Notes: generated from the letters alone by a model not told the origin. DNA of 64,000 nt from Echinometra lucunter (GCA_029962745.1 CM057158.1:2391558-2455557); one strand, 5' to 3'; positions 23,099-35,748 are shown, counted from the first letter of the stretch. Program-made: numbers and translations.

Positions 23099-23469
23099 GA
23101 CCCCTTTTACACCAAGCCTTGGGCCCGGCCGCGGCCCGTGCTTGATGTAAAAGCTCAAAAATCAAATGCGGGGCCAAATGCGGGGCCGATTTCGGACCAG
23201 CTCTGGAGGTAGTCTCGGCCGCAGCCAGTTTTCGTGTAAACGTGGAGCGGGGCCAAATGTGGGGCCATCTTCCATTTTCAATGACGTCATAAAGCCAATA
23301 TTGTAGAATTACAAACCGGGCGCGCTGGGATAAAAAAGGCTTTGTCAAATTGTAGAGCGCTCCTATGACGAAACTTTGAAAGGATCTAGATACAGGCCGC
23401 GGCCGCAGTCTCGGTGTAAACGCACAAAGTTGCAGGGCCGGGCTGCGGCCGCTTGGTGTAAAAGGGGTC
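23099..23469. mobile_element. GC-rich 371-bp inverted-repeat element rich in GGCC/CGGCCGCGG
   Basis: Tips GACCCCTTTTACACCAAGC and GCTTGGTGTAAAAGGGGTC are perfect 19-bp inverted repeats, flanked by TAT on both sides (23096-23098, 23470-23472; tentative duplication). The interior is strongly GC- and CpG-rich, with repeated GGGGCCAAATG(C/T)GGGGCC and (G)CGGCCGCGGCC strings plus GTGTAAA/TTTACA words. It is a compact CpG island made by a transposon. Superfamily is unassigned. Confidence 0.75.
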
Positions 23470-23472
23470 TAT

Positions 23473-25160
23473 GACAAAACAGTGGAGGAATAAATACACT
23501 TATTCATTTTCAGTTCTTAGATGTCCTATGCTTTCAGCTTACATCATGCAAATAAATTATGTCATAAGAGTTAATATTAACATATAACAGTATGAATTAA
23601 AGTAGTTTATTCAAGAATGACATGGGGCTGTATATACATGTACACATCTGTGGTAGATCTGAGGTCTTTTTAACACAGTGGTCCTGGGTTTAAAATTAAA
23701 TGGATGGGCTAGTGCCCTTTTAACTTTTCGTTTCCCATGAATGCAGACTGGCATAGTCACTCATTTACCACACATGCTGATCGGCACAAAACAATACACA
23801 TGAATAGTGGAATGTTCTGTGAATGTTCTGTTCAACACAAAAGCTTTACTAATCTACCTATTTCCGGGCCTTGTTAGCTGTACATGACAACCCTTTTGAC
23901 ACAATGTATAAATCCATTTTGCACTTGAAAAACTTTCATAATCTTAAAGCCTATTGAAGACTTCTATGAGAAATATAGGGAAATGCTTTGCATGGCTAAT
24001 AAAAAGTTTTAAAGGCATTGATCATGCATTACCAATTCCTTGGATAGGGCTACGTTGCCTAGTTGCTCATTTATAGCTTAAAAAAAAACAACAACTCAGC
24101 ATTCATTAGAAATATAACATCAATAAAAAACAATGAATTGTAGTGGAAGTGGGGAAGAGGTTGACTCTGTATCATGAAAGAGGAAGAAAGAGAAAGAAAA
24201 ACCAATTTTTATGATAAAGATAGCACGAGAATGAGAGAGAAGGAAAAATGGAAAGCTATATGCAAAGCTGCATTAATTAATACTAATACCCTCCTAGCTC
24301 CAAATATAAAAGATACAAAGAAAGGGGGAAAAACCTGAATATGAAATCTATAGGTGTAAACCCTTGACTCCACTATCCTCCACAACCCCCGCCATTTTCC
24401 AGACAGGGCATAATCTTTCTTGAGATGGAAACGGAAATGAGGATGTTGGACAGAAAATGGGGTACGATAAGTTCATGTTAAAAATCTGCAAAGCTGTCCG
24501 TTCAACTCTTTACATACAGGAAATGAACTCCAAATTAGTTTCATTGGATCTTGCTGACAGAGGAGAGGAAAAAGGCAGAATAGAGACTTTCTTCCTTCTT
24601 TTGCAAGGCATATGAAGAATGGAGAAGTAGAAAGGGAACAGGGAGAAACATCAATAGAGTAAGAGAACAAGAAAAATAATAAAGAGAGAGAGAGAGTGAG
24701 AGAGATGAATAAAGACAGAGAGACAGATAGTGACAGCAAGAGAGAGATAGGGGAGGGAGAAGTATTGATTCAAATTATCTTGCTGCAAATTTATATCTTG
24801 AATATACATGTAGGTCGTAGTTATCAATGATTATTGACATTGATAATACTGAGTAGATAATGGCTCAAAAGAAAACAATACACAAAAAAGTCAAAATAAA
24901 ACCATATACAAAGCACCTGTACTCAAAATATCAAAATAGTATTACTACTTCTATTTTGCATCTTGATGCACAGTAGCCACATTTCTCTCTACAACAAAAT
25001 CCATTTTCTTAAAAAGGTGCAAAGCGTATCTTACAATCAAATGATGAAAAAATGTGAAGATGCTTAAACTACTGAACCTTATCTGTATTTGAAGAAATCT
25101 CTCTTCATTCTAGAGGAAAGGGTGGTCAAAATGAGGTCTGTGAAAGGTAGACAGTGAGAG
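23473..25160. other. Gene-free stretch
   Basis: AT-rich sequence with a GA-rich block (24684-24760). No coding support; the minus frame at 24473-24739 simply reads the GA repeat as Ser/Leu. Confidence 0.55.
24684..24760 (+). repeat. GA-rich microsatellite cluster
   Basis: GAGAGAGAGAGAGTGAGAGA at about 24683-24702 with satellite AGAGACAGA and GAGAGAG runs to about 24749. Confidence 0.7.
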
Positions 25161-25164
25161 GGTG

Positions 25165-25760
25165 ATTAAGCACTAATTGAATGGGATATTGTATGTCATC
25201 CAGTGAAAGATTGGTTTGAATGATGCAGAAGGGATAGCTCCCAAGTGTAAGGCCACAAGAGAATGCTAATTGTGTTGCCTCCTTGCCTTGGACAGTGAGG
25301 ACCATCGAGTAGGCACTACATGGGTCACAATGGAGGCCAAGCAGCTAAGGTACTTCAAGATTCACCTATCAATTATTGAAGCTGATCAAGTTTGATGAGT
25401 GAAAAAAAAAGAAAAAAAATGAGCTGAGGAAGAAAGACAATGAATTCTAGTTCTTGCTCAGTCCTTGGTAGAGATATAACATTCTGATTCTGAAAATTCT
25501 CTCAAGTAATTTCATTTGGCCTGAAAATACGGTAGTACAGTCTGTTTATTTGAATGTGATACCGTGTGTAATCCACAGAAAGATAACTCTGAATGATGTA
25601 GGAGAGATATCTCCCAAGCGTAAGGCCACTGGGGGGAAGCTAATTGTGCTGAATTGTAGAGTGAGGAATGTCAAGTAGATAGTTGGTCTTGTTGGATGTC
25701 AAGCAATGGAAGTACTTCAAGGAAGGGGGAGGAAAGAGAAAGTCTAGGTTAAGTTCTTAG
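25165..25760. repeat. Diverged tandem duplication, offset about 373 bp
   Basis: Two units share GAATG-GATA, ATCCA-AGAAAGAT, GAATGATG-AG, CTCCCAAG-GTAAGGCCAC, GCTAATTGTG-TG, GACAGTGAGGA or GAGTGAGGAATGTC, and AAG-A-GTACTTCAAG in order (about 25165-25360 and 25540-25720). Both copies retain an AG before and GTAAGG after the same short block on the plus strand, but all frames have stops. Confidence 0.65.
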
Positions 25761-26755
25761 TGCATCGCTGATATTTACAACTTGCCTATCACTAATGTGA
25801 AAATTTATTAAGTCTGAAAATATAGATGTTGAAAAAGAGGAGAGCAAGAGGATGAAGGTATAACAAAGATCTAGTTGTTGCATGGTTCTTGTTACAGCAG
25901 TAGCCATTCAAAATTGTGTCCTACAATTATGGAAGTTATCAAGTTTGACAGGATAGAGTAAACAGGAAGAAGAAATAAAGGGCTTTCAAGAACAATTAAA
26001 AATGGTACATGGGAATGGGAACACAGACATAGGGCTTTCCATCTTGCCCTTTTTAAGAGTGTAATTGCAGACTTGAAGACTTGATTTTTCAAGTAGCGCA
26101 TTAAAACTCATTATCTTGCCCTAACTAAATTAATTTTGGGGTCATGGATTGTATAATTTTTATAACCACATGAGTGTTTGACGTATGAGGTACCAATGGG
26201 CAATGGACAGCAAAATATACAGCCATGGAGTTAACAGATAGTATCATCTACAAAACAAACAAGTAAAATGATTCTTTAATCACTATACTTTCTTTTTTTT
26301 ACTTTCCAATAGAGATGGTATTAAAAACAAAAATAGAGTTGCACAAATTCTGCCGGTTTTGTCATCCTTCTTTGCAACAAAATGGTTTACAACAGAGAGA
26401 AACATGTGTTTTTCTCTTCTAAAACACTGATTCCATAGAATGTTTAAAAAATGGTTGTATTTCAACACTGAATATTACCTGGAGGCCTTTCTAACAGTTT
26501 CTACACAAAAAAGAAAAGTCCATAAACTTGTGTTACCTCAAAATCATTATTTACTACAGTTTTAGCTTTAAACACTCACCCTGCACTTCTTCCACCTTTT
26601 CTCAAATACTGCATCTAAAGTTCACAACCCCGAAAATTTAATCCATCGAGGCACACGGAAAGTTTGCCTACATTCTGCACATCAATATTACATCTCTAAT
26701 CCCCTAGAAAACACTTCTCTGATGGAACTAAGAAGGGTGAATTACTAAAGGAACC
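25761..26755. other. Gene-free stretch
   Basis: AT-rich. Nothing beyond short A/T runs and a polypyrimidine string at 26288-26305. Confidence 0.55.
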
Positions 26756-26759
26756 TGAA

Positions 26760-26990
26760 ACCTGATGACATCCGACCCGGGCGGTAAGCAACATCACGTC
26801 GTTAAAGTACGACAATATTTCTCCCCACCTCATCCCGGAATTGCCTTTCATGTTGAGCACGTGCCGGTAGATTTAACGTTTTCTGACACGCCATGTAACT
26901 AATATCCGAGGAATGTATTGAAACCTGGGCAGGTGGTGTGGAACTGATGCCTACCACCTTCGTCAGGAAGAGCCGACATGAAAGAGGCTG
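26760..26990. promoter_or_regulatory. CpG-retaining block with E-boxes; enhancer or exon candidate
   Basis: Dense mixed sequence with CACGTG-type and CAGGTG E-boxes (GAGCACGTGCC near 26857, GGCAGGTGGTG near 26927), CpGs and no simple repeats. On the minus strand an acceptor-like TTTTGCAG ends at 26992 and leads a 63-codon frame without domain similarity. Either a conserved element or a non-recognised exon is possible. Confidence 0.28.
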
Positions 26991-26999
26991 CAAAACATT

Positions 27000-28225
27000 T
27001 CAAAGGTTGCATTACCGAAAGTTATGGAAATTGTACCATATTATAACATCATCATAGATAAAAACATGAAGCTTTATACAAAGATACATGTATCTTTTCG
27101 TTTTAACTTTTTGCATCTTCTGTTTATGCTTAAGAAACTGTACATTTGTAAACTTCAACAATGTACATATACCTATACCAGCTTAAATGCTGTACATTCA
27201 TGAAGATGAAATCTCTAAATCCGTTAAGAAATTAGCAGAACATCTTCGGCAAAACATAACATTTATCAGCTTTTATTATACTTGAAAAAATACTATACAG
27301 CATCTGCTGAAGGCTAAAATAGTGCTAACTAAGAAGTGAAATGGTATCATGTATTAATCTTTGTATTCTCAGCAGGTAGCAGGTCTTTTTATGTGGTTCT
27401 TGCCATGTTCTGGACACGGGGTAGTTTAAAGACTGTGTGTGCAAAAAATAAATAAATACTGGATCCCTTGATGTTAGCATCCTACCAATACCATGTACAC
27501 CTGGGTGGAGAGTGGCAAATGTGATTTAATATCTTGCCAAAAGACTTTAGTAACAGGTTTTTTATTAAGAGTCAAGTGAATAAACCACTATACCATGATA
27601 CCTCCACCAATTATCCCCCCCCCCAAAAAAAAAATCCCAGTAATTAGTGTGGCACCTATTTATACCCAGCTAATGTAATGATGAATGAATAAACGAGAAA
27701 AAAGGTTTTCAGATTTAAAGCTTATATCCTTTCAAATAAATTACATAACCAAACACTGGGAAATGTATGTGGCATTTCTGATCAGTGGACTATGTACAGA
27801 TGAATAAAACAAAGATCATGTTTTCAATCTTTCACAATAAAAACTCAACACTAACCAAACTGAAAAACCCATTACACTGATTTTTATATTGACAGTGATG
27901 AACTGCAATTTCATTTCATCGGGATAATATGCTGATATGATTTAGTTTCATGCTTAATGTTCATTTCAGATTAGACTCATATTTTTCAGTATTTAAAGCA
28001 AAAGCTTAAAAAACCTTGTACTGATGTGCAATAAATCAATACTACCAGCTCTTCCAAGGGAACCAATATACAGCTCCTGAATGAAGATCATATTCTATAA
28101 ATTCAATTCATAAAAAATAGACTCCAGCCAAAATTAGTGCTATTTGAACAGTCATGGGAATTCAATTGTATATTTACTCTAGATGTAGGGTTTCTTAATG
28201 GTCATAAATGCAGAGGGGAAATTGG
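27000..28225. other. AT-rich gene-free stretch
   Basis: It contains a C run followed by an A run near 27607-27632. No repeat family or frame is recognised. Confidence 0.55.
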
Positions 28226-28229
28226 ATTT

Positions 28230-28640
28230 CCTCTCTGAATGCCTGTCCAAGACCAACTAAATATTATTTGATAAATGGCTTGGGTTTCAAAAAACGTCAA
28301 GACTGACTAGACTCGGGAAGACATCGAACAAATAGGCAAAGGCACAGCATCCATTTTTGAGATTTGCTTTATCAAAAGGCATGACAGATCAGCTCTACAT
28401 GGCTCTCTCCTGGAATAAATCACCGGTTTGGACTAAAATGGAATGAAATCCGTGAGGAAGGGGAAGAAATGCGGAAACATCGTGATCATAAATCACATGA
28501 GATTTGTCCGATTTTGCAGCGTCTACAAGATGACTCCAGTTCGACTTTCTGGAGCGATATATCACTGAATTATGTCAGATATAGATCACAAATCTGCTCT
28601 TCCATCTGGGGATAAGTTGTGGTAACGATACGTGATAGCA
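28230..28640. promoter_or_regulatory. Repeat-free mixed-composition block; enhancer candidate
   Basis: About 400 bp without simple repeats, keeping CpGs, with several GATA and TGATAA/TTATCA words (near 28268, 28371, 28553, 28611) and CGTGATCATAAATCACATGA. Clusters of this kind often mark conserved regulatory DNA. No coding frame is convincing. Confidence 0.25.
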
Positions 28641-28644
28641 TGAG

Positions 28645-29475
28645 CAATGTCCACACTGCTGGCTTGAAAGACAAAAATCATGTATTAATTAAGGTACGCA
28701 GCCATTCCACACAATGATGAAACAATCCTTCTTGGCAAAAAGCTGTAGAACTGGTGTGTCACAATTATGGAAACAGACTCAACGTCCAGCAACCTCAGAA
28801 AGTTGGAACCCGCTTGACTTATGGCTAAATGCTCTCATGAGAAATATTCCTGATATGAAACCCTACATTTCCTTTTCAACAAATCCATGCACCATTTGAT
28901 CTTTAAACAAGGGAATTGAGAGTTGTGCACACCAAAGGAAACTTGATGTCAGGTTGGCTTATTATCGGAAGAGGGAAAACATAATTCTATCATTCCATGA
29001 AATAACAAGAATGAAACTTATATATTTGACATTTCATACCTGCTCAGAGCATACTACAATGAAACGTTTAGCAACCACCTGCAAAAACACCACCCATCTA
29101 AAGTAATTTCTGTTTCTCACTGAAACCTATAGGAAGGAAACTTAAACATGTCAAAACACCTCATGCTTATATTATAAGCAACCTATTTTGTCTGGTTTGA
29201 GCAAACTTTACAGTGTTCATTTTTATAAACATGCGTTGATAACGGGTAATTTAATTATCTAAAATCATATCTCCTAACGATTAAGATAAATCAAGAAGAG
29301 AGAGAGAGAGAAAGAGAGAGATGAAAACAATTTAGATCACCAATCTTGATTAAAATTGCCTGTTATTTCACTCTATATTTCTAAATCTATAGCACTACCT
29401 ATAAGTGGACAATGAGATAAGAAAATTATATATGTATGAACATCATTACTTTATGCTGGTCATCAGTACTGTTTT
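28645..29475. other. Gene-free stretch
   Basis: AT-rich with a GA microsatellite at about 29296-29322. The 61-codon plus frame at 28714-28899 has no recognisable features. Confidence 0.5.
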
Positions 29476-29479
29476 TAAA

Positions 29480-29508
29480 CAATATTCCTAATGATATTAG
29501 GAATATTG
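29480..29508. repeat. Perfect 13-bp hairpin, 3-base loop
   Basis: CAATATTCCTAAT, then GAT, then ATTAGGAATATTG. It directly precedes the LINE tail at 29521. Confidence 0.75.
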
Positions 29509-29520
29509 GATCATATTATA

Positions 29521-29702
29521 TCAGTGGAATCTTTCAAGAGAAATCTTAAGACTTATCTGTTTTCGAAGTGATTGGATTCTGCATTTTTTATGCACTTAGA
29601 GAGCAAAATAATTACTTTTTTTCATTTTTTCTTACTGTAAAGTGCCTTGAGCATGTTTTATGGAAAGGCCCTATATGAACACCAATATGTATGTATGTAT
29701 AT
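29521..29702 (+). mobile_element. LINE 3' end fragment with (ATGT)n tail
   Basis: The frame 29521-29571 reads SVESFKRNLKTYLFSK then TGA, the canonical last residues of a non-LTR retrotransposon ORF2. It is followed by AAAGTGCCTTGAGCATG and GGAAAGGCCCTATATGAAC, a 3' UTR pattern seen in invertebrate LINE families, and ends in ATGTATGTATGTATATT. The upstream reverse transcriptase is missing, so it is a short 5'-truncated copy. It is a different family from the 14.3-kb fragment. Confidence 0.72.
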
Positions 29703-29989
29703 TAATTTGAACACAATATTACAAATGAAAAAATACCACAACATAAAGGGCAGAGTTTTTCACATAAGCAAGCAAAATAATTTTGAAATTTGGATCACAT
29801 TTTCAATTAACCTTAAAAAATGGCAGCAACATTTTCTGATTGAGCCTATTTGGAGCACAAAACTGGTATAAACAAGGGCATTGCCTTGATGCAAGAGAAC
29901 TTAAGAGAACTCCAGAAAGGTAGGGTAATGAATGAGCTTTCAAATCCGCATGCAAATCATAATATTGATGGGGTTTTTTATTAAGAGAT

Positions 29990-30017
29990 TGCAGAGAGAG
30001 AGAGAGAGAGAGAGACA
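29990..30017 (+). repeat. (GA)n microsatellite
   Basis: About 12 GA dinucleotides, ending in CAGCGGG. Confidence 0.85.
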
Positions 30018-30079
30018 GCGGGTGAGTAAGGTGAGTTCTGGGTAAGCTTAAGACAAGGTTTTCTGTGTGATATGCCGCC

Positions 30080-30290
30080 AAGTTGATTCTACCTATGGGG
30101 GAAGGTGGAAATGAACTTGCCGATGGCACAACACGGGCTTGCACCAGCCACTGTGAGGGAAAGCAGTGGGAGCAATATTGGCTGATGTCGAGGGCAGGTT
30201 TTCATCGGATGCTTCACACAGTTAATACCTAGGGAACCATGTGATACGTATTGCAAACCCTTGGTTTGCATACCGGTACTAACAGCTTAA
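30080..30290. promoter_or_regulatory. Mixed-composition block with weak exon-like signals on the minus strand
   Basis: On the minus strand, CTGCTTTCCCTCACAG (ending near 30149) resembles an acceptor, and CATAG/GTAGAA (near 30091) a donor. They enclose about 59 bases open in one frame (AGASPCCAIGKFISTFPH). CpGs are retained. Equally, this may be a regulatory block; the evidence for an exon is thin. Confidence 0.22.
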
Positions 30291-30539
30291 AGCAAATAGA
30301 AATCTTGAGGGTGTGCAAAAAAGAGGTGGTGCACCACTGAAGTGAATCTTGCAGCTATGAATGTGCTGGCAATGGGTATGCACCCTTTTAGCCACTAACA
30401 TGAAGAGTACTTCCTCAGCTAGTAGGTAGCCTAGAGAAACGGGAGACACAAGCTTTCTCTGCTGACATGTCTCAATGGCCTACAAGTAAGCAGGAAGAAC
30501 CGCAAAGTGAAAAAGGAGACTTGGAGTGTTTTTCTGACA

Positions 30540-30800
30540 CTATAATTATGCCATGTCAGGAGGTTTGATAAGCGATCGTGGATCGCGCAAAATATATTAA
30601 AAGCGCCAGCCAGAGATTAATGAACTTGGAGTGCTGTTTCAAGGGGGTGAATAGCGTGTGTGTTGGGGCTGTTCGCCAAGAAAGCGACCTCATGGTAATG
30701 GGACATTAACCACTCCAGCACAAAAGTAGAGATCCTTTACGTTCTACTGGAGTGCGCTTTTGGGGACTGATGCAGGCAGACCCTTGCAATTTATTAGAAA
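30540..30800. promoter_or_regulatory. CpG-retaining block with homeodomain cores; enhancer candidate
   Basis: It contains GCGATCGTGGATCGCG (an imperfect palindrome, near 30573-30588), AGATTAATGAA, GACATTAACC and several CpGs with no simple repeats. It is compositionally unlike its neighbours. Regulatory function is inferred only. Confidence 0.28.
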
Positions 30801-32160
30801 CTTTATAGGACTTACTCTCTGAGATCTTGTTTTCAGAGAATTAATTAAGATCAATCCAGGAGAAATATTACCTCTGATGCTCATGTACAAAGAGCATCCC
30901 CTTTCGCATTCACCCTAGACAGGTAAACAACCTGGAAACGTGAAGCATGGCACGAATCACCTGTACAAGTAATGATCGTGGATGTGAATGCATTGTTTTA
31001 ACGCCTATACCCCCTCTGGCTATACACATCTATGCTTTTAGGGGAGAATACTGATGCAAGACGTGAGAGGGCTCTCCACTTTGTGACCCACATACATATC
31101 AATGCATATCAATTCATTGTTTGGCCGGAGATGGCTGAGTTTCCTGAAATGTTAGAAAAATCAATCATCTTCCCGACGTAGTCATCAAGTTTTTCACTTT
31201 GACTCTTGAAGTCGGAGGTGAATGGTAGGTTTTTTTTTCATTCACATCTAAACTTGACTTTCTATCCTTTTTTTATTAACAGAGTGAATAATGAATTTTC
31301 TCATTCCATATACACAATCCTCCAGTAAGTGTATGCTACAGGCATGTTAAGGACTGACAGTCCTAATGTCCTTTGGCAAGACATTTATCTAAAACTTCTA
31401 AATTTGCAATGTCATGTATTTCCCTGCAATTAAAATGGGCCTACCTGTTCAAATATTCTTCTTTCAACCAAAGAGATTATGAAATAGGGAATTTAGTAAG
31501 GGTATTTCCAAATGAAAAATGAATATAAATAAAAGTGACAAGGAGAAAGGATTTGTCATTTTGTCTTTAGCTTGTGATTAACTAATGCATGTATACACCT
31601 AAGGCCAAAGCTTGCCACAGATTTTGTGCAGATAAAAAGAAAGTCTACTGATGTTTGTGTCATTGGAGAAAACCAAAATGACATTTTGAGAACACAAGAA
31701 AGTCAAAATAGTGCCTACCTTGCTCTCTGGCCAATTATTTCATAGAAATTATAGGCCCTCCAACTGAACTAATGTGCCAGAATGTTTTCCAGAGTGAGAA
31801 GCCATCGAGTAGTCATCCAGATATGGATGATATGACTCGACTTTCTAATTTTATCTTGAAGTCTACATGAACACTGCAAGAAAGTAATTACGTCACTTGA
31901 TATTTTCATACTCCAAACAGCAAGCTACAATAAATGTTACAAAGGGAGGGAAGATAGATAAGATTTGGAGGTGCAATTTTCAAAATTATCCCCCCCCCCC
32001 CAAAAAAAAAGAAAACAATGTCAAATCTTTTTTTCTCTCTGTTCTTTAGGTAGCTGATGCAAGCAGGACAAACAATGATATGCATTTTGCATTTTGGACA
32101 CATCAATTAGTGCCACTCCATTTTCCTAAGTTTCCCATTACTTAAAAATCTCTGAACAGA
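30801..32160. other. Gene-free stretch
   Basis: It includes a POU-like ACATATCAATGCATATCAAT string (31094-31113), and a 12-base C run next to an A run (31990-32010). No coding support. Confidence 0.5.
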
Positions 32161-32169
32161 GTACAAAGT

Positions 32170-32700
32170 GGGAAAGGGTTCCAGTAAGTCCCCAAACCCC
32201 CAACCCCACTCATCCTGGATCCATCTTTAAATACCTATCTATCTGCCCTAGGTCATTCTCTATGGACAATCAGACAAGAGCCTCTGAGGTGCACCTTCAA
32301 CAGCTTGAGCTTGAGGAATGGCTCGCTACTTCTGATCTCAAGAATGGACACCTCCCTCTCCTCCCTTTCAATTCACTTTCATCTTCAATTTAGTTTCCAG
32401 CAATCACTATGGACAACAGAGAACTTGTATACCCTATTCCACATTCATACCCCCAACCCCATCATCCCTTGAAGAAACATATCTCCTTCAACTTATAATC
32501 TACAAACTACCACTCTGTATAGATAACTATGGACCAAAGAATGACTTTAGGAACAGGACCAAACCCCTACCCCCCCCCCTTGTCATTCCCTTTGTTCTTC
32601 ATTTCACTACTTTGTAAAGAAAGGTATACCTGCATCCACATTCTGAAGCAACAGCTAGAATGGACCACAAAAATATTGGAGATGTTTTTTTAAAAACAAA
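32170..32700 (+). repeat. Diverged C-rich tandem array, period about 120-145 bp, four units
   Basis: The marker CTATGGAC (or TAGAATGGACC) recurs near 32260, 32407, 32527 and 32655, each followed by an A/G-rich stretch and preceded by C-rich CCCCAACCCCA-TCATCC or CCCCCCCCTTGTCATTCCC blocks. Units are heavily diverged and non-coding. Confidence 0.55.
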
Positions 32701-33785
32701 ACCCGCATCCCTCCTCACATCCTTATCCTCTCTCCTACACAGCACTGGCAATTTTTTCCCTTGGGGAAATGAAGACGTCCAACCTACTGTTACCTGGACC
32801 TACATTCAGTCATTAACTTTCAGCAGGGACAGTTAGTGATTCCAAGGGAGAGATTAAAGGCATTAGCAAAGTCAGAGGTAATTTACGCCACGGCAAACAG
32901 AGTGCAGTGCATGAGATTGGGATTGAACTTTATGCAACTCTGCATCTAGGTACACAGAACGGGTAAATGCACTGATTAGCAGATTGCAGTAAACGCTGGA
33001 TATCTGGAATGATAAATGTTTCTGTTTCCACCTTGATCCCACTTTACTTTCTATATATATCATATCTTTTTTTTCTCCTGGTGCCTCCTTCCATTTTTTT
33101 TTCATAACTATGCTACAGGATATCTCAGATATGCAACAAAAGATATTTTACCACGAATAACGAAGTACATAGGAATGCTGCGCAAATTTCCTTATTTTTA
33201 TCTACTCTGAGTTCAGTGGGCAAACAAGTATTTCACACACAACAAATCATGCATCAGGTATAGTTAAAAGTTTTTTTCTATGAAAACAATGAATTTTGAA
33301 ATTGTTATGTTGAATGAAAATGTCTTATTAGAAATGCTGAAAACACAGTAGTACAAGTAGTTGGAAGATTTTTCAAAAATTCCCCCCCCCCTTCCCAAAA
33401 AAGAAAGAATTTCTGAAAGAGATGTTAACTATATCAGCAAAAGCATACATCTCTGTACTACACAGACACCTAGCACAATAGATATGAAAATGTTCAACAT
33501 GCACATCAATTATCACATTGACATGGTACACCCCCATAGTAGTAGAAAATAATATCAAATAATTATGTACCCTCCTGTGGCCTCTATCTAACCTTCCTCT
33601 GAACCTGATAAGTTATAATCCACACAACAATTATATTCTCTAACAGAAATATATTACTAAATTACTCATGCTCTAATTTGAAAGATATTAAATTCAGAAT
33701 ATTTAAGCATGGTAGTTTTCACCTCAATCTCTAATATTCTAAAACAATATCCAATTATTGAAAACCATCCTGACAACACAAAAGA
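32701..33785. other. Gene-free stretch
   Basis: AT-rich with short C runs (33383-33391). No recognisable frame or element. Confidence 0.5.
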
Positions 33786-33789
33786 CCCT

Positions 33790-34160
33790 AGCCGATTAAT
33801 ACACTGCTTGGCGTATTAGCAAAAGTGATCAGAATTCAATTAAAGCAAGTGGTTTAATTACTTATACGCCAATAACCAATCATTCAGCAACAATATCAGT
33901 TCTATCCCCTCACTTCATGGCCCACTGACCACTCTGCGCCTGTGCAGTCCATTAAGAACCACCTTTTTAACCGTAATCAGGTATCCGCATCACGTGTGAT
34001 TGGACACCAAGGTCAATTAGGCCATGGCGAAGCAGTATTTACTTCAATACTGACCAGTATCACTCCAAAGATTCCCACTGGGCCAATTAGTTTTCTAATG
34101 AATCTTAGACCATCAGAGCTAATGTGGTACAATGGAATGGGACAGGAGGTTTGGAGCTAA
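33790..34160. promoter_or_regulatory. ATTA/TAAT-rich mixed block with E-box and CCAAT words; enhancer candidate
   Basis: Many homeodomain cores occur in a non-AT-tract context (CGATTAATACA, TCAATTAAAGC, GTTTAATTACTT, GTCAATTAGGCC, CCAATTAGTTTTCTAATGAA) together with CACGTG (near 33992), two CCAAT words and CpGs. No repeats or coding frame of interest. It is the strongest purely sequence-based enhancer candidate in the window. Confidence 0.33.
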
Positions 34161-34164
34161 ATGA

Positions 34165-35740
34165 GAAAAAATGCAGATAATTTCAGATTAATAGGCTACT
34201 GCTGAAATCTCATGACCAAAACCTGTTGCACTTTGGAAAGAATTCAATTCAGTAGGTTTTTCACAAAAAAGAGGAAGCACTAAGCCCACAGATAATGATA
34301 CCCAGTCATGTGCACTTTATACTTTCTTACAATAATCAAATGGATCAAGCTTTGAATTTCTCAACTGCTATTATCTTGATAATTAATTTGCTTCAATTGT
34401 TGTTGCAGAACTCTGTTGTTTTTACGAAACTCTGGGGTTTTTTCATGTATGTAAAGATACAGTAGTTAATCAATAAGATTTCTTATGAAATTATTTTCCA
34501 CCTACATATATTCTTATGTAAGCAGATCAATCTGTATTCCTGGTTCATGTCTACTGCAGCTGCTTCAGATGGCCAAATATACATGTAGCTGAAGAGGGTG
34601 TGAGGGGGGGGGGGTTCAGGAAGGCAGCATCCCCACAACCATTTCAAAGTTACCAATATTTGCGCAATGGTCACTTCATACTTGGGCAGAAAGAAGTTTA
34701 CTGTAATCTTTTGTATATAAAATAAGAAAGATTAAAAATGTGGTGAGCAAGTAAAAATTTCAAAACTACAAAACTGATATATTAATTCAGGCAAAAACCA
34801 TCAGCCACCCTGGTAAATTCGTACCCTGTCACCATAGTGGTAATTATACAGTGTTGCACTATGGCACTTAAGCCAAGCTGTAACACCAACAAACTGTCAG
34901 CATATACTAATAGGCATGTACAATGTCTTCCACACTGTTTTCTATCTTCTTGTCATTTGCTTGACCAATGTACGATTGAAGACATGGATGACTACAATGA
35001 CACTGGTATCATCATAAGCTCATTATCATGATGGTTATGATGTGTGTGTCATAACTTGATAGTTCCTTGTTATGAATGACCACCCATAATGGGAAAAGTA
35101 AAATAGAATACAGATAGTGGATAGGGGGGGGGGGCATAGAAATAGTTTACCTGGAAGTAGATTACCCCAAGATTATCTGGAATACATTCTCTTTTTCAAA
35201 CCTGTATAAGTACAGGCCTTAAATTTTCTATCACTTTCTATCCTCCTGTCTTTTATATTTTTTTTCACCTTGTTTTTGAGAACTACTGGATATCAAATTA
35301 TGGTACTATGTGTGATAATAGCATACACTTTGAACATTAATAACGCATCAATATTTAAACCCATCGACAAAATGATTTCATTTCAAGGCTAGAACTTTCA
35401 AAAGTATTACTTTTAGCCCCGGTCTCCCCTATAGCTACATCTTTTAGGCTACATCACTTAAGTGCTTGTACTGGCTTGATGATGCATCAGTTTAATACTA
35501 GTAACCTCTCTCAAACACATCTATATCATCATCTAAAATACACAGTGACATTATATGATACTTTCTAAGTGACATCAGGCATTACAGTTATCACCAGGTT
35601 CTCTAAAAAAAGAAATTCTATCATCATTATGCAAATGAATAAAATAACTGAAAACTGAAAAAAAAAAATCATCACTATGTTCTAAACAAAGTCATTACCA
35701 TGGAAATGAATAAACTTCTGAAAATTCAAACAAAAAAGAA
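34165..35740. other. Gene-free stretch
   Basis: AT-rich with G runs near 34605 and 35125. Nothing else supported. Confidence 0.5.
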
Positions 35741-35748
35741 ACCCTTAC

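Noticed and set aside
29803..30144. 113-codon minus frame with SLSLSL run
   Set aside because: Most of it reads a (GA)n microsatellite; only the far end overlaps the weak exon-like signal noted at 30.1 kb.
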